DNA of 64,000 nucleotides from an uncultured bacterium (GCA_903891095.1 CAITDI010000036.1:62001-126000), one strand, 5' to 3'. Shown: positions 51,484-61,024, counted from the first letter of the stretch. The notes: generated by a model not told the origin, from the letters alone. Translations and numbers: made by a program.

Positions 51484-52269
51484 ATGCACAAGTTCAGAGT
51501 TTGGATGGCTCCCGCCGCGTTGGCGGGCGTCGTGTTGTCTGCTTCGCCGGCGTTGGCCGGCGACGCTGCGAAGAAGGCGGATTTCGGCGGGTTCTATGTC
51601 GGCACCGACATCGGCGTGAGCCTTGTCCCGAGCGTGAAGATCAAGGACTACACCCCGGCTGATCCGTCGGTTGTCGGCATCTCTGGAGTGGAGGCGCAGA
51701 CCTCGGCTGGTGTCGCCGTGAACTTCGACGTCGGCTTCAAGCTGACCGAGGCGTTCTCGATCGAGCTCGAGGGCGGCTACTACCGCAACGGTTTCGACGG
51801 ATTCTCGTCTGGCGAGTTCGTGGTTGCAGGTCTTGGAGCGACCGACGTCATCGGCGGCTCTGGCAACTTCCGGCAGATCCCGATCTTCCTGAACGGCAAG
51901 TTCGAGCTGCCGCTCACCACGCCGAACGCGGGTTCGGACGGCGGCGCGCTCAAGCTTGAGCTCATGGCGGGTATCGGCGCCGTGAATGTTGGCGCGAACA
52001 TCACGGATATCGCGGCGAACGGCATTCCCGGCGTGACCGCGACGGTCGACGGCAACAGCTGGGAGCTCGGTGGCCAGCTCGGCATCGGACTCGCGTGGGA
52101 ACTCAACTCACGCGTGAACCTCGGCGTCGGCTACCGCTTCATGATGGTGAACTCCGCGAACTTCGGAACCGCGACCTTCAGCGATCCGGCGCTTGTCGGC
52201 ATTGCCGACGTGCAGTCGGAATCCGTGTTCACGCACGCGATCCAGGCGACGCTGTCGATCGAGTTCTGA
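51484..52269 (+). CDS. Outer membrane beta-barrel protein
   Basis: A 261-residue exported protein with a signal peptide (AALAGVVLSASPALAG) and an 8-strand-like OmpA-type barrel: GGFYVGTDIGVSLV, AVNFDVGFKLTEAFSIELEGGYYRNGF, FRQIPIFLNGKFELPL, LKLELMAGIGAVNVGAN, GGQLGIGLAWELNSRVNLGVGYRFMMV, and a terminal HAIQATLSIEF with the aromatic C-terminal residue recognised by the BAM machinery. It lies 157 bp from the divergent ECF operon and could be a target of it. Confidence 0.88.
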   Translation: MHKFRVWMAPAALAGVVLSASPALAGDAAKKADFGGFYVGTDIGVSLVPSVKIKDYTPADPSVVGISGVEAQTSAGVAVNFDVGFKLTEAFSIELEGGYYRNGFDGFSSGEFVVAGLGATDVIGGSGNFRQIPIFLNGKFELPLTTPNAGSDGGALKLELMAGIGAVNVGANITDIAANGIPGVTATVDGNSWELGGQLGIGLAWELNSRVNLGVGYRFMMVNSANFGTATFSDPALVGIADVQSESVFTHAIQATLSIEF

Positions 52270-52338
52270 TCGCAGTTGCGCCTCCAGCGTTGGATCGCCT
52301 GGATCGGCAAGCGTTCCATCCACAAACTTGGTCAGCGG

Positions 52339-52376
52339 GCGAGCGGCGCACGGATCGTGCGTCGCTCGCTTCGTTT
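52339..52376 (+). terminator. Terminator after the outer membrane protein gene
   Basis: A 14-bp stem (GCGAGCGGCGCACG / CGTGCGTCGCTCGC, one G-T pair) at 52339-52369 is followed by TTCGTTTT. Confidence 0.85.
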
Positions 52377-52396
52377 TCGGGTGCCACGTTGTCGCG

Positions 52397-53173
52397 CTAC
52401 TTCGTCTCAAACGTCGCATCGTCGAGCTTGTACAGCCCGAGGAGGAACCCGCCGGTCTCGATCGGCGCGACGGCGAGCTTGCCGCGGAAGGTTCCGAAGC
52501 GCACGACATGCAGGCCGCCCATCTCGAGCGGGCTGCGCATCGTGATCTCGATGGCGTCGAACGGCGTGGGCGGGAGGCCGACGCAGCACCCGTCCCAGCG
52601 GTTGAGCGTGAGGAGCAGGCTCTTCGCGCGCTGCACGCGCACGGCGGTCGAGTAGTAACCGGAGATCTCGACGGTCGATCCGTCGAGGAGCCGCACCCAC
52701 GGCGGCGGCTGCGTGACGCCTTGCGACGCGTCGATGTAGAGCGACGCGGAGGTGAGCAGTTCCCACGAGATGCGGTACGGATCGTCGGGGCTGCCGTTGC
52801 CGATCACGCGAAAGCGGCCGTCGAGCTCGAGCGTGCGCTCGTCGATGCGGCGCGCGACTTCGCTGGGTGCGCGCTTGTCGGTGAGGAGCGTGCGTGCGGG
52901 CTTGGCGCTGTCGTCGGGCTTCTTGCCGATGTCGCCGAGGAAGTCGAGCGGGGCTGGGGTGGCTGCTGGCGTGATCGCGGGTGCCGGCTTTGTCTCGATT
53001 GGCGCGGCGACGGGCGCGGGTTCGGGTTCGCGCGCAGGAGCGGTCACGCGCGCAGGAGCGGCCACGGGCGCAGGAGCGGCCACGGGCGCAGGCGCCGGCG
53101 CGTTGCCCGCGCGGAACGCGAACACGATGCCCACCAGAAACAGCGCGGCAACGGCGCACCAGAACCAGCGCAT
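52397..53173 (-). CDS. DUF3299-like membrane-anchored protein
   Basis: A 258-residue protein with an N-terminal membrane helix (FWCAVAALFLVGIVFAF) and an Ala/Pro-rich linker. The C-terminal part carries VEISGYYSTAVRVQRAKSLLLTLNRWDGCCVGLPPTPFDAIEITM, in which a CC pair and a following P-x-x-x-x-A-I-x-I resemble DUF3299 proteins. The start overlaps the eboF stop (TGATG), so it belongs to that unit. Role unknown. Confidence 0.7.
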   Translation of the reverse strand: MRWFWCAVAALFLVGIVFAFRAGNAPAPAPVAAPAPVAAPARVTAPAREPEPAPVAAPIETKPAPAITPAATPAPLDFLGDIGKKPDDSAKPARTLLTDKRAPSEVARRIDERTLELDGRFRVIGNGSPDDPYRISWELLTSASLYIDASQGVTQPPPWVRLLDGSTVEISGYYSTAVRVQRAKSLLLTLNRWDGCCVGLPPTPFDAIEITMRSPLEMGGLHVVRFGTFRGKLAVAPIETGGFLLGLYKLDDATFETK

Positions 53174-54624
53174 CAGCGACGACCTCCGCGGAGGAGCGCT
53201 TGCGTGCCGGTGGTGAACGCGGACATCACCGCGCTCGCGTGCGTCGGACCGAGCGTGCATGCGAGCACCGCGTCGCGCACGCACTCCATCGGGAGCGACG
53301 GCTCGAGGAACGGATCGGGCAGATCGCCGATCAGCACGGGATCGAAGCCGGACGCCTGCTGCGCGCGGCCGTGCGAGCCGCGGACGAGCGACGCGTCGAG
53401 CGGGATCACGTCGAGCAGCGCGCGGAAGCCGAGCTTGCGCATCGCGAGCTTGCGGAGCGCGCGGCCCTTGGGCCAGAGGAGCTTCGGGTCGTAGAACAGC
53501 TCGCACGGGTCGTAGCCGGGCTTGCGGTGGATGTCGACGGTGCGCGCGTAGTCGGGAGCCTTCGTGTCATCGAGCCACCAGCCGTAGGCGAACCAGCGGT
53601 CGGCGGCGCTCACGCAGACGATGTCGCCCGCGCGCGCGTGATCGAGGCCCGCAGCGGCGCGCGCGTCGCCCGCGAGCGTGCGCTCGACGCCGTCGAGCTT
53701 GGCGAGCACGCGCTCGACGGCCGCGAGATCGCGCGCATCGCGCACGGAGACATGCGCGACCTGGTGATCGGCGACGGCGAAGGCCCGGCTGTTCTCGAGA
53801 TCGAGGATCTCGAGACCATCTTCGAGGCGGACCGCGAGGAATCCCGCGTCGCGCAGGGCGCGGTTGAGCCACACCGCGTCGCGCACGGGCACGATGCCGT
53901 ACTCGCTCACGATGATCGGCTTGACGGCGAGTTCGGCGCAGGTGTCGAGCAAGCCGCCGACCACGCGGTCGATCTCGCGGAGTTCCTGGCGGATCGACGG
54001 GTGGCCCGGTCCGACCTTCTGCAGGGCGTAGTCGAGGTGCGGCAGGTACGAGAGCGTGAGCGTGGCGCGCTCGCGGTCGAGCAGGTGGCGCGTCGCGAGC
54101 GAGATCCAGTCGGTCGAGTCGACGTCCGCGTTCGGCCCCCAGAACTTGAACAGCGGGAAGCGCCCGAAGCGCGCCTGCAGCTGGTCGCGCAATTCCGCGG
54201 GAGCCGTGAGGCAGTCGGGGATCTTGCGGCCATCGGCCTTGTAGATCGGGCGGGGCGTGACCATCGCGTCGGTCGACGCGTGCATCGCGTACCACCAGCA
54301 CGCGTTGGCGCAGGTGAACCTGGGATCGATGCGCCGCGCGGTCTCCCAGACCTTCTCGCCGCTGACGAGCTTGTTCGACTGCTTCCAGAACTGCACTTCG
54401 CCGAGCGTGCGGTCGTGCCAGCCATTGCCCACGATGCCGTGCGCGCTCGGTGCGAGGCCCGTGAGCATCGTCGACTGCGACGTGCACGTGACCGCCGGCA
54501 GCGGCGGACGCAGCGTGCGCACGCCGCCCGACGCACGCGCGAACTCCTTGATGCGCGGGGTCGCCTCGCCGATCAGGTTCGGCGAGAGGGCGACGACATT
54601 GATGAGGCAGACGCGTTGGGCCAC
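53173..54624 (-). CDS. eboF: EboF-like nucleotide pyrophosphatase/phosphodiesterase family protein
   Basis: A 483-residue alkaline phosphatase-superfamily enzyme. LPAVTCTSQSTMLTGLAPSAHGIVGNGWHDR holds the Thr nucleophile (about T46) and a metal-site pattern typical of phosphodiesterases; WISLATRHLL, YLPHLDYALQKVGPGHP and VSEYGI contain further metal ligands. EboF is one of the core Ebo proteins. The GTG start at 54624 leads into MAQRVCLINVVALSPNLIG without signal peptide, so it works in the cytoplasm. It is translationally coupled to the DUF3299-like gene. Confidence 0.82.
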   Translation of the reverse strand: MAQRVCLINVVALSPNLIGEATPRIKEFARASGGVRTLRPPLPAVTCTSQSTMLTGLAPSAHGIVGNGWHDRTLGEVQFWKQSNKLVSGEKVWETARRIDPRFTCANACWWYAMHASTDAMVTPRPIYKADGRKIPDCLTAPAELRDQLQARFGRFPLFKFWGPNADVDSTDWISLATRHLLDRERATLTLSYLPHLDYALQKVGPGHPSIRQELREIDRVVGGLLDTCAELAVKPIIVSEYGIVPVRDAVWLNRALRDAGFLAVRLEDGLEILDLENSRAFAVADHQVAHVSVRDARDLAAVERVLAKLDGVERTLAGDARAAAGLDHARAGDIVCVSAADRWFAYGWWLDDTKAPDYARTVDIHRKPGYDPCELFYDPKLLWPKGRALRKLAMRKLGFRALLDVIPLDASLVRGSHGRAQQASGFDPVLIGDLPDPFLEPSLPMECVRDAVLACTLGPTHASAVMSAFTTGTQALLRGGRR

Positions 54625-54639
54625 GCGTGGATGGTAGAG

Positions 54640-54678
54640 GCTGGAAAGCCCCGCGCGTGCGTGACGCACGCGCGGGGC
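54640..54678 (-). terminator. Terminator within the ebo region
   Basis: Perfect 14-bp stem GCCCCGCGCGTGCG / CGCACGCGCGGGGC with loop TGA (54648-54678); on the minus strand followed by TTTCCAGC. It separates the 279-residue protein gene from eboF. Confidence 0.85.
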
Positions 54679-54711
54679 CGCTGGTGGGAAGAAATCCGTG
54701 GCGCGCGCCGC

Positions 54712-55551
54712 TCATGACTGCGGGCTGAAGAGGAACCGGGCCTCGATGAAGCGCGCGTTCCTGAAGATCGCGATCGCCGCGAACTCCGGGTTGACCTCGA
54801 CGCGCCATGCGTTGCCGTCGGTGCGGAACTCGAGGCTGCGCACGCCCGCCTCGGCGGCGTAGCGCGCGACTTCGTCGAAATCGCCGATCACGCGGATCGA
54901 CGCGCCGATGTCGAAGCGCTGACCGTTGCCCGGGTCGGTGGGCACGCCGTCGGCGAGGACGGTGAGCGTCGGGTACTCGGCCGTCGACGGAAGGCTGCGC
55001 GCGTTGGGCAGGATGAGCGTGGCGTCGGCGTGCGCGAGGTTCTCGTCGCAGACGGCCTGGGCGATGGCGAGCAGGTACTCGTGGCAGTTGAGCTTCTGGA
55101 TGTGCACGCTTTCGTCGACGGGCATCGACGGATCGATGGGCGCGACCTGCGGCGTGCGGGGCAGGACGGGGTAGTACGGACCCGTGCAGTTGAGCTGCAC
55201 GTAGACGGGCGCCTGCGATGCGGGCGAGCAGAAGAAGCAGAACGTGATCTCGCGCCCCGACGTGCGCCAGACCTGGCGACCGCACGGCGCGTAGTCGATC
55301 GGCAGCGTCGCGATCGGCTCGTTGAGCACGCGCGCGAGGATCTCGGGACAGACGCCCAGGACCGCGCGGGCGACGATCGGCAGCGTGCCGCAGCCCGTCA
55401 TCGTGGGCACCGCGGCGACGCTCATCGCGGCGACGAGCGCGCTGAGCGCCGCGCCACGGCGCGAGACGCGCGACAGGATGGATGCACCAGACGATGCACT
55501 TGTTTTGGGCGCCGAACCGGCACGCGAAGACTTCTGGCGTTGGATGGCCAT
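54712..55551 (-). CDS. Cysteine-rich exported or lipoprotein of unknown function
   Basis: A 279-residue protein with a long basic start then a hydrophobic stretch (ALSALVAAMSVAAVPTMTGCG) that may be a lipobox (MTGC). The mature part has nine or so Cys residues (LGVCPEI, APCGRQ, CFFCSPA, LNCTG, LNCHEY, AVCDEN), suggesting disulfides or metal. No family is recognised. Its own terminator downstream and 147-bp upstream gap suggest a separate transcript within the ebo region. Confidence 0.6.
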   Translation of the reverse strand: MAIQRQKSSRAGSAPKTSASSGASILSRVSRRGAALSALVAAMSVAAVPTMTGCGTLPIVARAVLGVCPEILARVLNEPIATLPIDYAPCGRQVWRTSGREITFCFFCSPASQAPVYVQLNCTGPYYPVLPRTPQVAPIDPSMPVDESVHIQKLNCHEYLLAIAQAVCDENLAHADATLILPNARSLPSTAEYPTLTVLADGVPTDPGNGQRFDIGASIRVIGDFDEVARYAAEAGVRSLEFRTDGNAWRVEVNPEFAAIAIFRNARFIEARFLFSPQS

Positions 55552-55698
55552 GGCGACACCTATTCTTTCCCCCGGACTTACCGGGATGCTTGGATGTGCG
55601 CGCCGCGCGATGCGACGCGAGTGGCGCCATCATGCCAAGGAAAATCGCCGCTCCGAAATGTGCGACGGATTTCCGGAGAGATTGTTCGCGGCGCGCGG

Positions 55699-56697
55699 TC
55701 AGCTGCCGGAGATCGAACGCTGCAGCCGGCGCGTGAGGAACGCGAGCACGACCGAGACCATCGCGAGCCCGTTCTGTCCGACGGCGGCGAGCGCCATCGC
55801 GTCGACGAGCGCGAGGCAGGCGATCCATGTTCCGACGGCGGCGGGAGTGGTGCGCGGATCCCACGCCATGCGCACGCGCACGAATGCGGCGAGCGCGGCG
55901 GTGATCGCGGCGATCGCGAGCATGCGGATGATGCGCTGCGAGCCTTGATCCGCGCCGGCGCCTGCGTTCGTGCACAGCGCCAGCGCGAGCATCGCCGCGA
56001 ATGGCGCGAGCGCGATGAGCGTTGCGTGCAGCGCGGTTCGGCGTGATGGCGCGCGTCGTGTGGCGTGCGCCGCCGCGACCTCTCCGCGCGCGGCGATCGA
56101 GAGCCCGAGCGTCCACATCGCCAGCAGCACTGGAAGCACGAACGCGCCGGATCGCGCGAGTACGCGCCAGGGCGAGCCGCTGCTGACTTCGCCATCCGCA
56201 TCGCTCGCAAACGCCAGCATCGGCGCAAGACACGCGAGTGCGCGGCACAGCGCAAGCAGCAGCACGCTCGCCTTGCTTCGCGCGTGCGCCGCGTTGTACG
56301 CGACGATCGCGCACGCAAGCAGCGCGGTGAGCGCGACGGCGGCTTGCGATTGCGACTTCACCGCCGCGGCGATCGACAGCGCGATCAGCGCGAATCCCGC
56401 GGCAAACGCGTGGCTGCGCGCGATGCGTCCGCTCGGGATCGGTCGGCTCGGGCGTTCGCGCGCGTCGATGCGCGCGTCGAACGCGTCGTTGAGAATCATG
56501 CCGCCGACGTACGCGGCGACGGGCGCGCAGATCGACCACGCGTGCGGGAAGCCGATCGTGCGCGGCGCGCCGTCCGCAAGCGGATCAGCCGATGCGGCCA
56601 GAGCGAGGCCAGCGCCAGCGAGGCCGTTGGACACGACCGTCGGAAGATTCGAGATGCGCGCGATCTCGAGCCACGCGCGCACGCGTTGCACGATCAT
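55699..56697 (-). CDS. eboC: EboC-like UbiA family prenyltransferase
   Basis: A 332-residue membrane protein with about eight helices. NDAFDARIDARERPSRPIPSG (residues 70-90) is the first Asp-rich UbiA motif for Mg-pyrophosphate binding, followed by NLPTV-type start and later YNAAHARSK. UbiA enzymes move a prenyl chain to an acceptor ring. In Ebo clusters EboC is the membrane member. The ATG overlaps the eboE stop (TGATG). Confidence 0.85.
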   Translation of the reverse strand: MIVQRVRAWLEIARISNLPTVVSNGLAGAGLALAASADPLADGAPRTIGFPHAWSICAPVAAYVGGMILNDAFDARIDARERPSRPIPSGRIARSHAFAAGFALIALSIAAAVKSQSQAAVALTALLACAIVAYNAAHARSKASVLLLALCRALACLAPMLAFASDADGEVSSGSPWRVLARSGAFVLPVLLAMWTLGLSIAARGEVAAAHATRRAPSRRTALHATLIALAPFAAMLALALCTNAGAGADQGSQRIIRMLAIAAITAALAAFVRVRMAWDPRTTPAAVGTWIACLALVDAMALAAVGQNGLAMVSVVLAFLTRRLQRSISGS

Positions 56698-57860
56698 CAC
56701 GTGCGGACCTCGTAGCCCGCGTGCTCGAGCGCTGCGCGCGTCCACGCGAGTTCCTTCGCGATGCCGCCTGCGAGATCGCGCTCGCGCAGGTGCGGCGGAA
56801 GCACGGTCCACGCGTAGGTCTCGACCTCGAAGCACGGCGGATCGACCTTCGATGCCGCGGCGAGGGCGATCGGGATCTGCCGCGCGGTCGTGCCGAGCCG
56901 GCCGATCTCGTTGAGATGCACGGGCACATGGAAGTGCGTGCGCCACGGGCCGTCGGGCATCGCGTCGAGCGCGAGGTCGAGGTCCTCGAAGAACTGCACG
57001 TCGCCGTTGCCGGCGAGCACGCAGGTCTGGTGCATATAGCGCTGCTCGGCGAATTGCGCGAGTTCGGCGATCTCCTTCGGCGCGCCTGCGCACGAGAGCG
57101 CGGCGCTGACCTGGATCTTGCCCACGCGGATCGCGTGGCGCGCGTAGAGCTCGAGCGCGTCGTCCTGCTCCTCGAACATCACGGCGCTGTGGCAGATGTC
57201 GTGGCAGACGCCGAGATGCGTGCGCGTCTGCTCGGTGTTGAAGCACTGGTCGAAGAGCGACACGACGTGCTCGGCGCGGTCGAGCAGGCAGCCTGGCTCG
57301 GGCTCGAGGTCGAGCGTGATGCGCACGCCGGTCGATTCCTCGAGCTCCGCGAGCTTGCCCGACATCCATTCAAGCTGCGATGCGGCGAGGCCGACGCTTG
57401 CGCCGCAGCCTTCGTTGGAGAAGTCGGGGCGCCAGCCGACCGGCACGGTCGAGATCGACGCGGTGCGCGTGCCGGGCGTGACGAGTTGCGCGAGGATCTT
57501 CGCGAGGTCGAGCGTGAACAGCGAGCGGTTCGGGTCGGCCCAGTGCGGGTGGTAGACGCGCGTCTTGACGGTCTCGCCGTGGAAATCGCCGTACGGGAAG
57601 CCGTTGATCGTGCGCACCGCGAGCGCGCGCGCGTTGAGCCAGTCGCGGAACCGCGCGACGCCGTCGGCCTCGAGCAGCAGTTCGCGCGCGCTCTGCGCGG
57701 AGAGCCAGAGGCCGATGCCGAGCGTGCCGTTTGGCGCGGTGAGCTCGCGCACGCGCACGGCGTGCTGCTCGAGCATCGCCTTGGTGCGTGCGAGGGTCTC
57801 GCCCGGATGGACGTTCGTGCAGTAGGCAAGTTGGGCGGCGGGAAGCGTCACGCCTTCCAT
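56697..57860 (-). CDS. eboE: EboE-like sugar-phosphate isomerase/epimerase family protein
   Basis: A 387-residue TIM-barrel protein with QLAYCTNVHPGETL near the start, the typical EboE opening, then INGFPYGDFHGETVKTRVYHPHWADPNR, STVPVGWRPDF, DLEPEPGCLLDRAEHV, HLGVCHDICHSAV and THFHVPVHLNEIG. His, Glu and Asp ligands of the xylose-isomerase-like metal site are present. EboE is known from cyanobacterial and bacterial Ebo clusters; its reaction is unknown. The start at 57860 is 30 bp from the divergent DUF3500 gene. Confidence 0.88.
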   Translation of the reverse strand: MEGVTLPAAQLAYCTNVHPGETLARTKAMLEQHAVRVRELTAPNGTLGIGLWLSAQSARELLLEADGVARFRDWLNARALAVRTINGFPYGDFHGETVKTRVYHPHWADPNRSLFTLDLAKILAQLVTPGTRTASISTVPVGWRPDFSNEGCGASVGLAASQLEWMSGKLAELEESTGVRITLDLEPEPGCLLDRAEHVVSLFDQCFNTEQTRTHLGVCHDICHSAVMFEEQDDALELYARHAIRVGKIQVSAALSCAGAPKEIAELAQFAEQRYMHQTCVLAGNGDVQFFEDLDLALDAMPDGPWRTHFHVPVHLNEIGRLGTTARQIPIALAAASKVDPPCFEVETYAWTVLPPHLRERDLAGGIAKELAWTRAALEHAGYEVRT

Positions 57861-57890
57861 TGTGGCAGAGATCCTGCGAGGATTGGAGGG

Positions 57891-58949
57891 ATGCGCACCA
57901 GAACAGCACTCGTCGTAGGGGTTTCGCTTGCGGTCGGGATGGCGATGTTCGCTGCGGCTCACGCGGTCAAGCCGCCGAAGCAGGCCGCTGCGGCGGAGGC
58001 GTTCGTGAAGTCGCTGTCGGAATCGGAACGCGCCGCCGCGCTGCGTCCGCTCGACGATGGCGAGCGCACGAAGTGGATCTTCACGCGCGATGCGCGGCCT
58101 GGGCTCTACATCCGCGACATGGACGCGGACACGCGGCAGGCGACGCTGGCGCTGGCGGATTCGTTCCTCTCGGCCGCGGGCCGCGAGCAATGGCGGTTGA
58201 TCCGCGTGGTCGAGGCGATCAACGCGGTCAACGAGAAGGCGCGCGGCACGACGCCGCCGACGTACGGCGACGATCTCTACGCGGTGTGCTTCTTCGGTTC
58301 GCCGAGCGAGAGCGCGTGGGCGTTCCAGATCGAGGGACATCACTTCGTGCTCAACGCGGCGTGCGCGGATGGCGTCGTGACGGTCACGCCGGCGTTCACG
58401 GGATCGTTCCCGGTGGCGGTCGAGAGCGGCGCGGACAAGGGCAAGCGCCCGCTGGGCGCCGCGGTCGAGGTCGCGTTCGAGCTGGCGAAGTCGTTCGACG
58501 ACGCGCAGCGCAAGACCGCGCGCATCATGGACGGCACGCCCGCCGACGTGATGTGGGCCGTCGGCTCCGACGCGAAGGAGCCCGACATGCGCGGCGTGAT
58601 GCGCGATGCGATGACCGACGCGCAGAAGAAGCTCGTCGACAAGCTGCTCGCGGTGCACGCGGGCCTGCTCGACGAGGATGTCGCGAGCGCGCAGCTGCGC
58701 GAGTGGCGCGAGAAGTTCGGCGGAAAGCTGGCGTTCGCGTTCGTCGGCGAGACGGCGCTCGACGCTGGCCTTGCGAAGGCGCACTACTACCGCCTCACGA
58801 GCCCGTGCTTCACGATCGAGTACGACTCGACCAACGCCGATGCGTCGCACGTGCACTGCGTATGGAGCGATCCGCATGCGAACTTCGGCGGCGATGCGCT
58901 GCGCGCGCATATCAAGGGCGCGCATGCGGCGCCCGCAGGCAAGAAGTGA
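57891..58949 (+). CDS. Exported DUF3500 family protein
   Basis: A 352-residue protein with a signal peptide (VVGVSLAVGMAMFAAAHAVK) and a DUF3500 domain: GERTKWIFTRDARPGLYIRDMDADTRQATLALADSFLSAAG, YAVCFFGSPSESAWAFQIEGHHFVLNAACADGVVTVTPAFTGSFP, and the terminal FTIEYDSTNADASHVHCVWSDPHANFGGD. DUF3500 proteins are exported and of unknown role. It is the only plus-strand gene in the ebo region and divides it in two. Confidence 0.88.
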   Translation: MRTRTALVVGVSLAVGMAMFAAAHAVKPPKQAAAAEAFVKSLSESERAAALRPLDDGERTKWIFTRDARPGLYIRDMDADTRQATLALADSFLSAAGREQWRLIRVVEAINAVNEKARGTTPPTYGDDLYAVCFFGSPSESAWAFQIEGHHFVLNAACADGVVTVTPAFTGSFPVAVESGADKGKRPLGAAVEVAFELAKSFDDAQRKTARIMDGTPADVMWAVGSDAKEPDMRGVMRDAMTDAQKKLVDKLLAVHAGLLDEDVASAQLREWREKFGGKLAFAFVGETALDAGLAKAHYYRLTSPCFTIEYDSTNADASHVHCVWSDPHANFGGDALRAHIKGAHAAPAGKK

Positions 58950-58964
58950 CGGGCCGCGCGACCG

Positions 58965-60011
58965 CTAGATCGCGTCGAACATCGCGGCCGAAGCAGCGAG
59001 CGCGAGCAGCGTCGCGACGGTCGTGCATGCCGCGGCCACCGCGGCGGGGTGCTCGAGCCTGAGGTAGCGCTTGGCGATCGCGTGGTTCCACACGAGCGTG
59101 AGCGGAAGCGCAGCAAGCAGGACCGCGTGCGGAACGAGACGGCCCGTGATCGTCGGCGCGCCAAGCACGAGCGGCCAGCGCGTGGCCGACGCGTACAGCG
59201 CGAACGCGAGGATCGGCAGCAGCAGCGCTGCGGAATAGGCCGCGGCCCGCGCAAGGTGCACCGCGCGCACGCGCGCGCGGCGCATCGATGTCGGTAGGAG
59301 CATCACCACGCACGGCGCGGCGATCGGAAGGATCGTGGCGGCGAGGAGGCGTTCTCGCGCAGGCTTCGTGAGCAGCTGCGGTTCGTAGCCGCGCACCGAG
59401 CCGTATCCGGCGCCACTGCCGATCGCGATCTCGGGTGTGTCGGCGCGATCGACGGCAAACGCCGCGACCGCGAGGGTGTTCGCGGCAAGCCAGGCCACTC
59501 GGGCGTTGCCTGCCTTCTCCGCCGCCGCACAGCGCTGGCACTCCTCGAGGATGTCGCTCGCCGCGTAGACCGAGAGCGGTGCGACCGCGCCGAATGCGGC
59601 ATCGACAGCGGGAAGGTGCGTGCCGCGCCAGCGCTGCCACTGCGCGTCGCTGATCGCGATGCGCGCGACCGCCGCGATCGCGTGCGCCGCGACGGCGACC
59701 GCCAGCATGAACGCGACGATGCCGCGCACGCGCAGCGGAATCGACATCGACACGCGCGACCAGAGCGCGAACGGCCGCGCGCACATCGCGAGCGTCTCGA
59801 ACGCGCGCCGCGCGATGTTGCGCCGCGGCATGCGCGACTCGACGAACCACGCGGGATCGTTGCCCTCGTCGCGCAGCTTCGACCACGCGATGTCGAGCCC
59901 GCACTCGGTGCAGGCGCCCTGCGATTCGCCGCGCGACTCGCTGGCCGCGATGGTCGCGTCGAGCGTGTAGCCGCAGCGCGGGCAGCGAAGGTGTGCGGGG
60001 CGCGCGGTCAT
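58965..60011 (-). CDS. Zinc-ribbon multi-helix membrane protein, copy 2
   Basis: A 348-residue protein. The N terminus is a zinc ribbon (LRCPRCGYTLDATIAASESRGESQGACTECGLDIAW) followed by WFVESRMPRRNIARRAFETLAMCARPFALWSRVSM and five or six membrane helices. The same arrangement is found in the next upstream gene, and the two are tandem duplicates overlapping by 4 bp (ATGA). No function is known; such proteins are frequent in Phycisphaerae. Confidence 0.72.
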   Translation of the reverse strand: MTARPAHLRCPRCGYTLDATIAASESRGESQGACTECGLDIAWSKLRDEGNDPAWFVESRMPRRNIARRAFETLAMCARPFALWSRVSMSIPLRVRGIVAFMLAVAVAAHAIAAVARIAISDAQWQRWRGTHLPAVDAAFGAVAPLSVYAASDILEECQRCAAAEKAGNARVAWLAANTLAVAAFAVDRADTPEIAIGSGAGYGSVRGYEPQLLTKPARERLLAATILPIAAPCVVMLLPTSMRRARVRAVHLARAAAYSAALLLPILAFALYASATRWPLVLGAPTITGRLVPHAVLLAALPLTLVWNHAIAKRYLRLEHPAAVAAACTTVATLLALAASAAMFDAI

Positions 60012-61000
60012 AGCGGGCCGACGAGCGTGTACTGCAGCGATACGGCGATCAGCGCCGCGATCGTCACGCATGCGACGGCGACGCCGGGTGCGTGCTGGAT
60101 CCTGAGGTAGCGCGCGGCGAAGGCCCAGCACCACACGAGCGCGAGCGGGAAGGCGACGACCAGCAGCGGCTCGCTCCACAGCATCTCGAGCACGTTGGAT
60201 GTCGGCAACTTGGGCTGTTCGTTGGTCGACAGCAGCAAAGCGAGAATCGGGATCGCCGCGACGAGTGCGTAGACGGAGCCTCGCACGAGATGGCGCTTTC
60301 GTACCTTCGCGCGGCGCATGGAGACCGGCAGGAGCGCGATGAGCAGCGGCGCGGCGAGCGGCGTGGCCATCGCGCTGATGAACCTGCCGGTGATGCGCTC
60401 GCGAGCCGGTTCGCCGCTGAAATCGTCCAGCATGGTGAATGGATACACATAGCCCGCGTACAGCAGGTTGATCACGATCGGCACGGTGGCCGACCCGCGT
60501 CGTGGCCGGATCCTCGTCACCACGTCGGATGCCGGGATGGGAGAAAGCGGCGCGACGACGGCGAAGGCGTAGTCGCTGAGGGGACGCGAGAGCGTGGTCG
60601 GCGGTCCCCAATACGGGATCTGCGACAGCCAGGCGCAGCGAAACGCCGCGGTCGTCAAGTGCGCCGCGACAAGCAGCGCGAGCACGAACGCGACGATGCC
60701 GCGTCGTCGCGTCGGGATGGTCATCGAGATGCTCGACCAGAAGCCGAATGGATTCGCGCAGCGCGCGAGCGTCAGGAGCGCGCGCGTCGCGAGCCGGCGG
60801 TGGCCGTTGCGCGATTCGGTGAACCACCGCGGATCGGCGTCGATATCGCGCAACTGCCGCCACACGATCGGCAGCCCGCACTCCGTGCATGTCCCGCCGC
60901 TCTCGCCGCGCGCTTCACTCGCTTCGATCATCGCGCGCAGCACGTAGCCGCAACGCGGGCAATCGAGCGTCGGTTGCGGCGAAGTGCTGGCTTCGGTCAT
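60008..61000 (-). CDS. Zinc-ribbon multi-helix membrane protein, copy 1
   Basis: A 330-residue paralogue of the gene downstream, with LDCPRCGYVLRAMIEASEARGESGGTCTECGLPIVWRQLRDIDADPRWFTESRNGHRRLATRALLTLARCANPFGFWSSISM at the start and the same helix pattern. Conserved shared tails (RRxKVRxxHLVRGxVYA, LVWxxAxAxRYLRIxH) show recent duplication. It follows the C26 gene by 24 bp and is coupled to copy 2. Confidence 0.72.
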   Translation of the reverse strand: MTEASTSPQPTLDCPRCGYVLRAMIEASEARGESGGTCTECGLPIVWRQLRDIDADPRWFTESRNGHRRLATRALLTLARCANPFGFWSSISMTIPTRRRGIVAFVLALLVAAHLTTAAFRCAWLSQIPYWGPPTTLSRPLSDYAFAVVAPLSPIPASDVVTRIRPRRGSATVPIVINLLYAGYVYPFTMLDDFSGEPARERITGRFISAMATPLAAPLLIALLPVSMRRAKVRKRHLVRGSVYALVAAIPILALLLSTNEQPKLPTSNVLEMLWSEPLLVVAFPLALVWCWAFAARYLRIQHAPGVAVACVTIAALIAVSLQYTLVGPL

Positions 61001-61024
61001 GCGTGCCCCCGTGAGATTGCTCGA

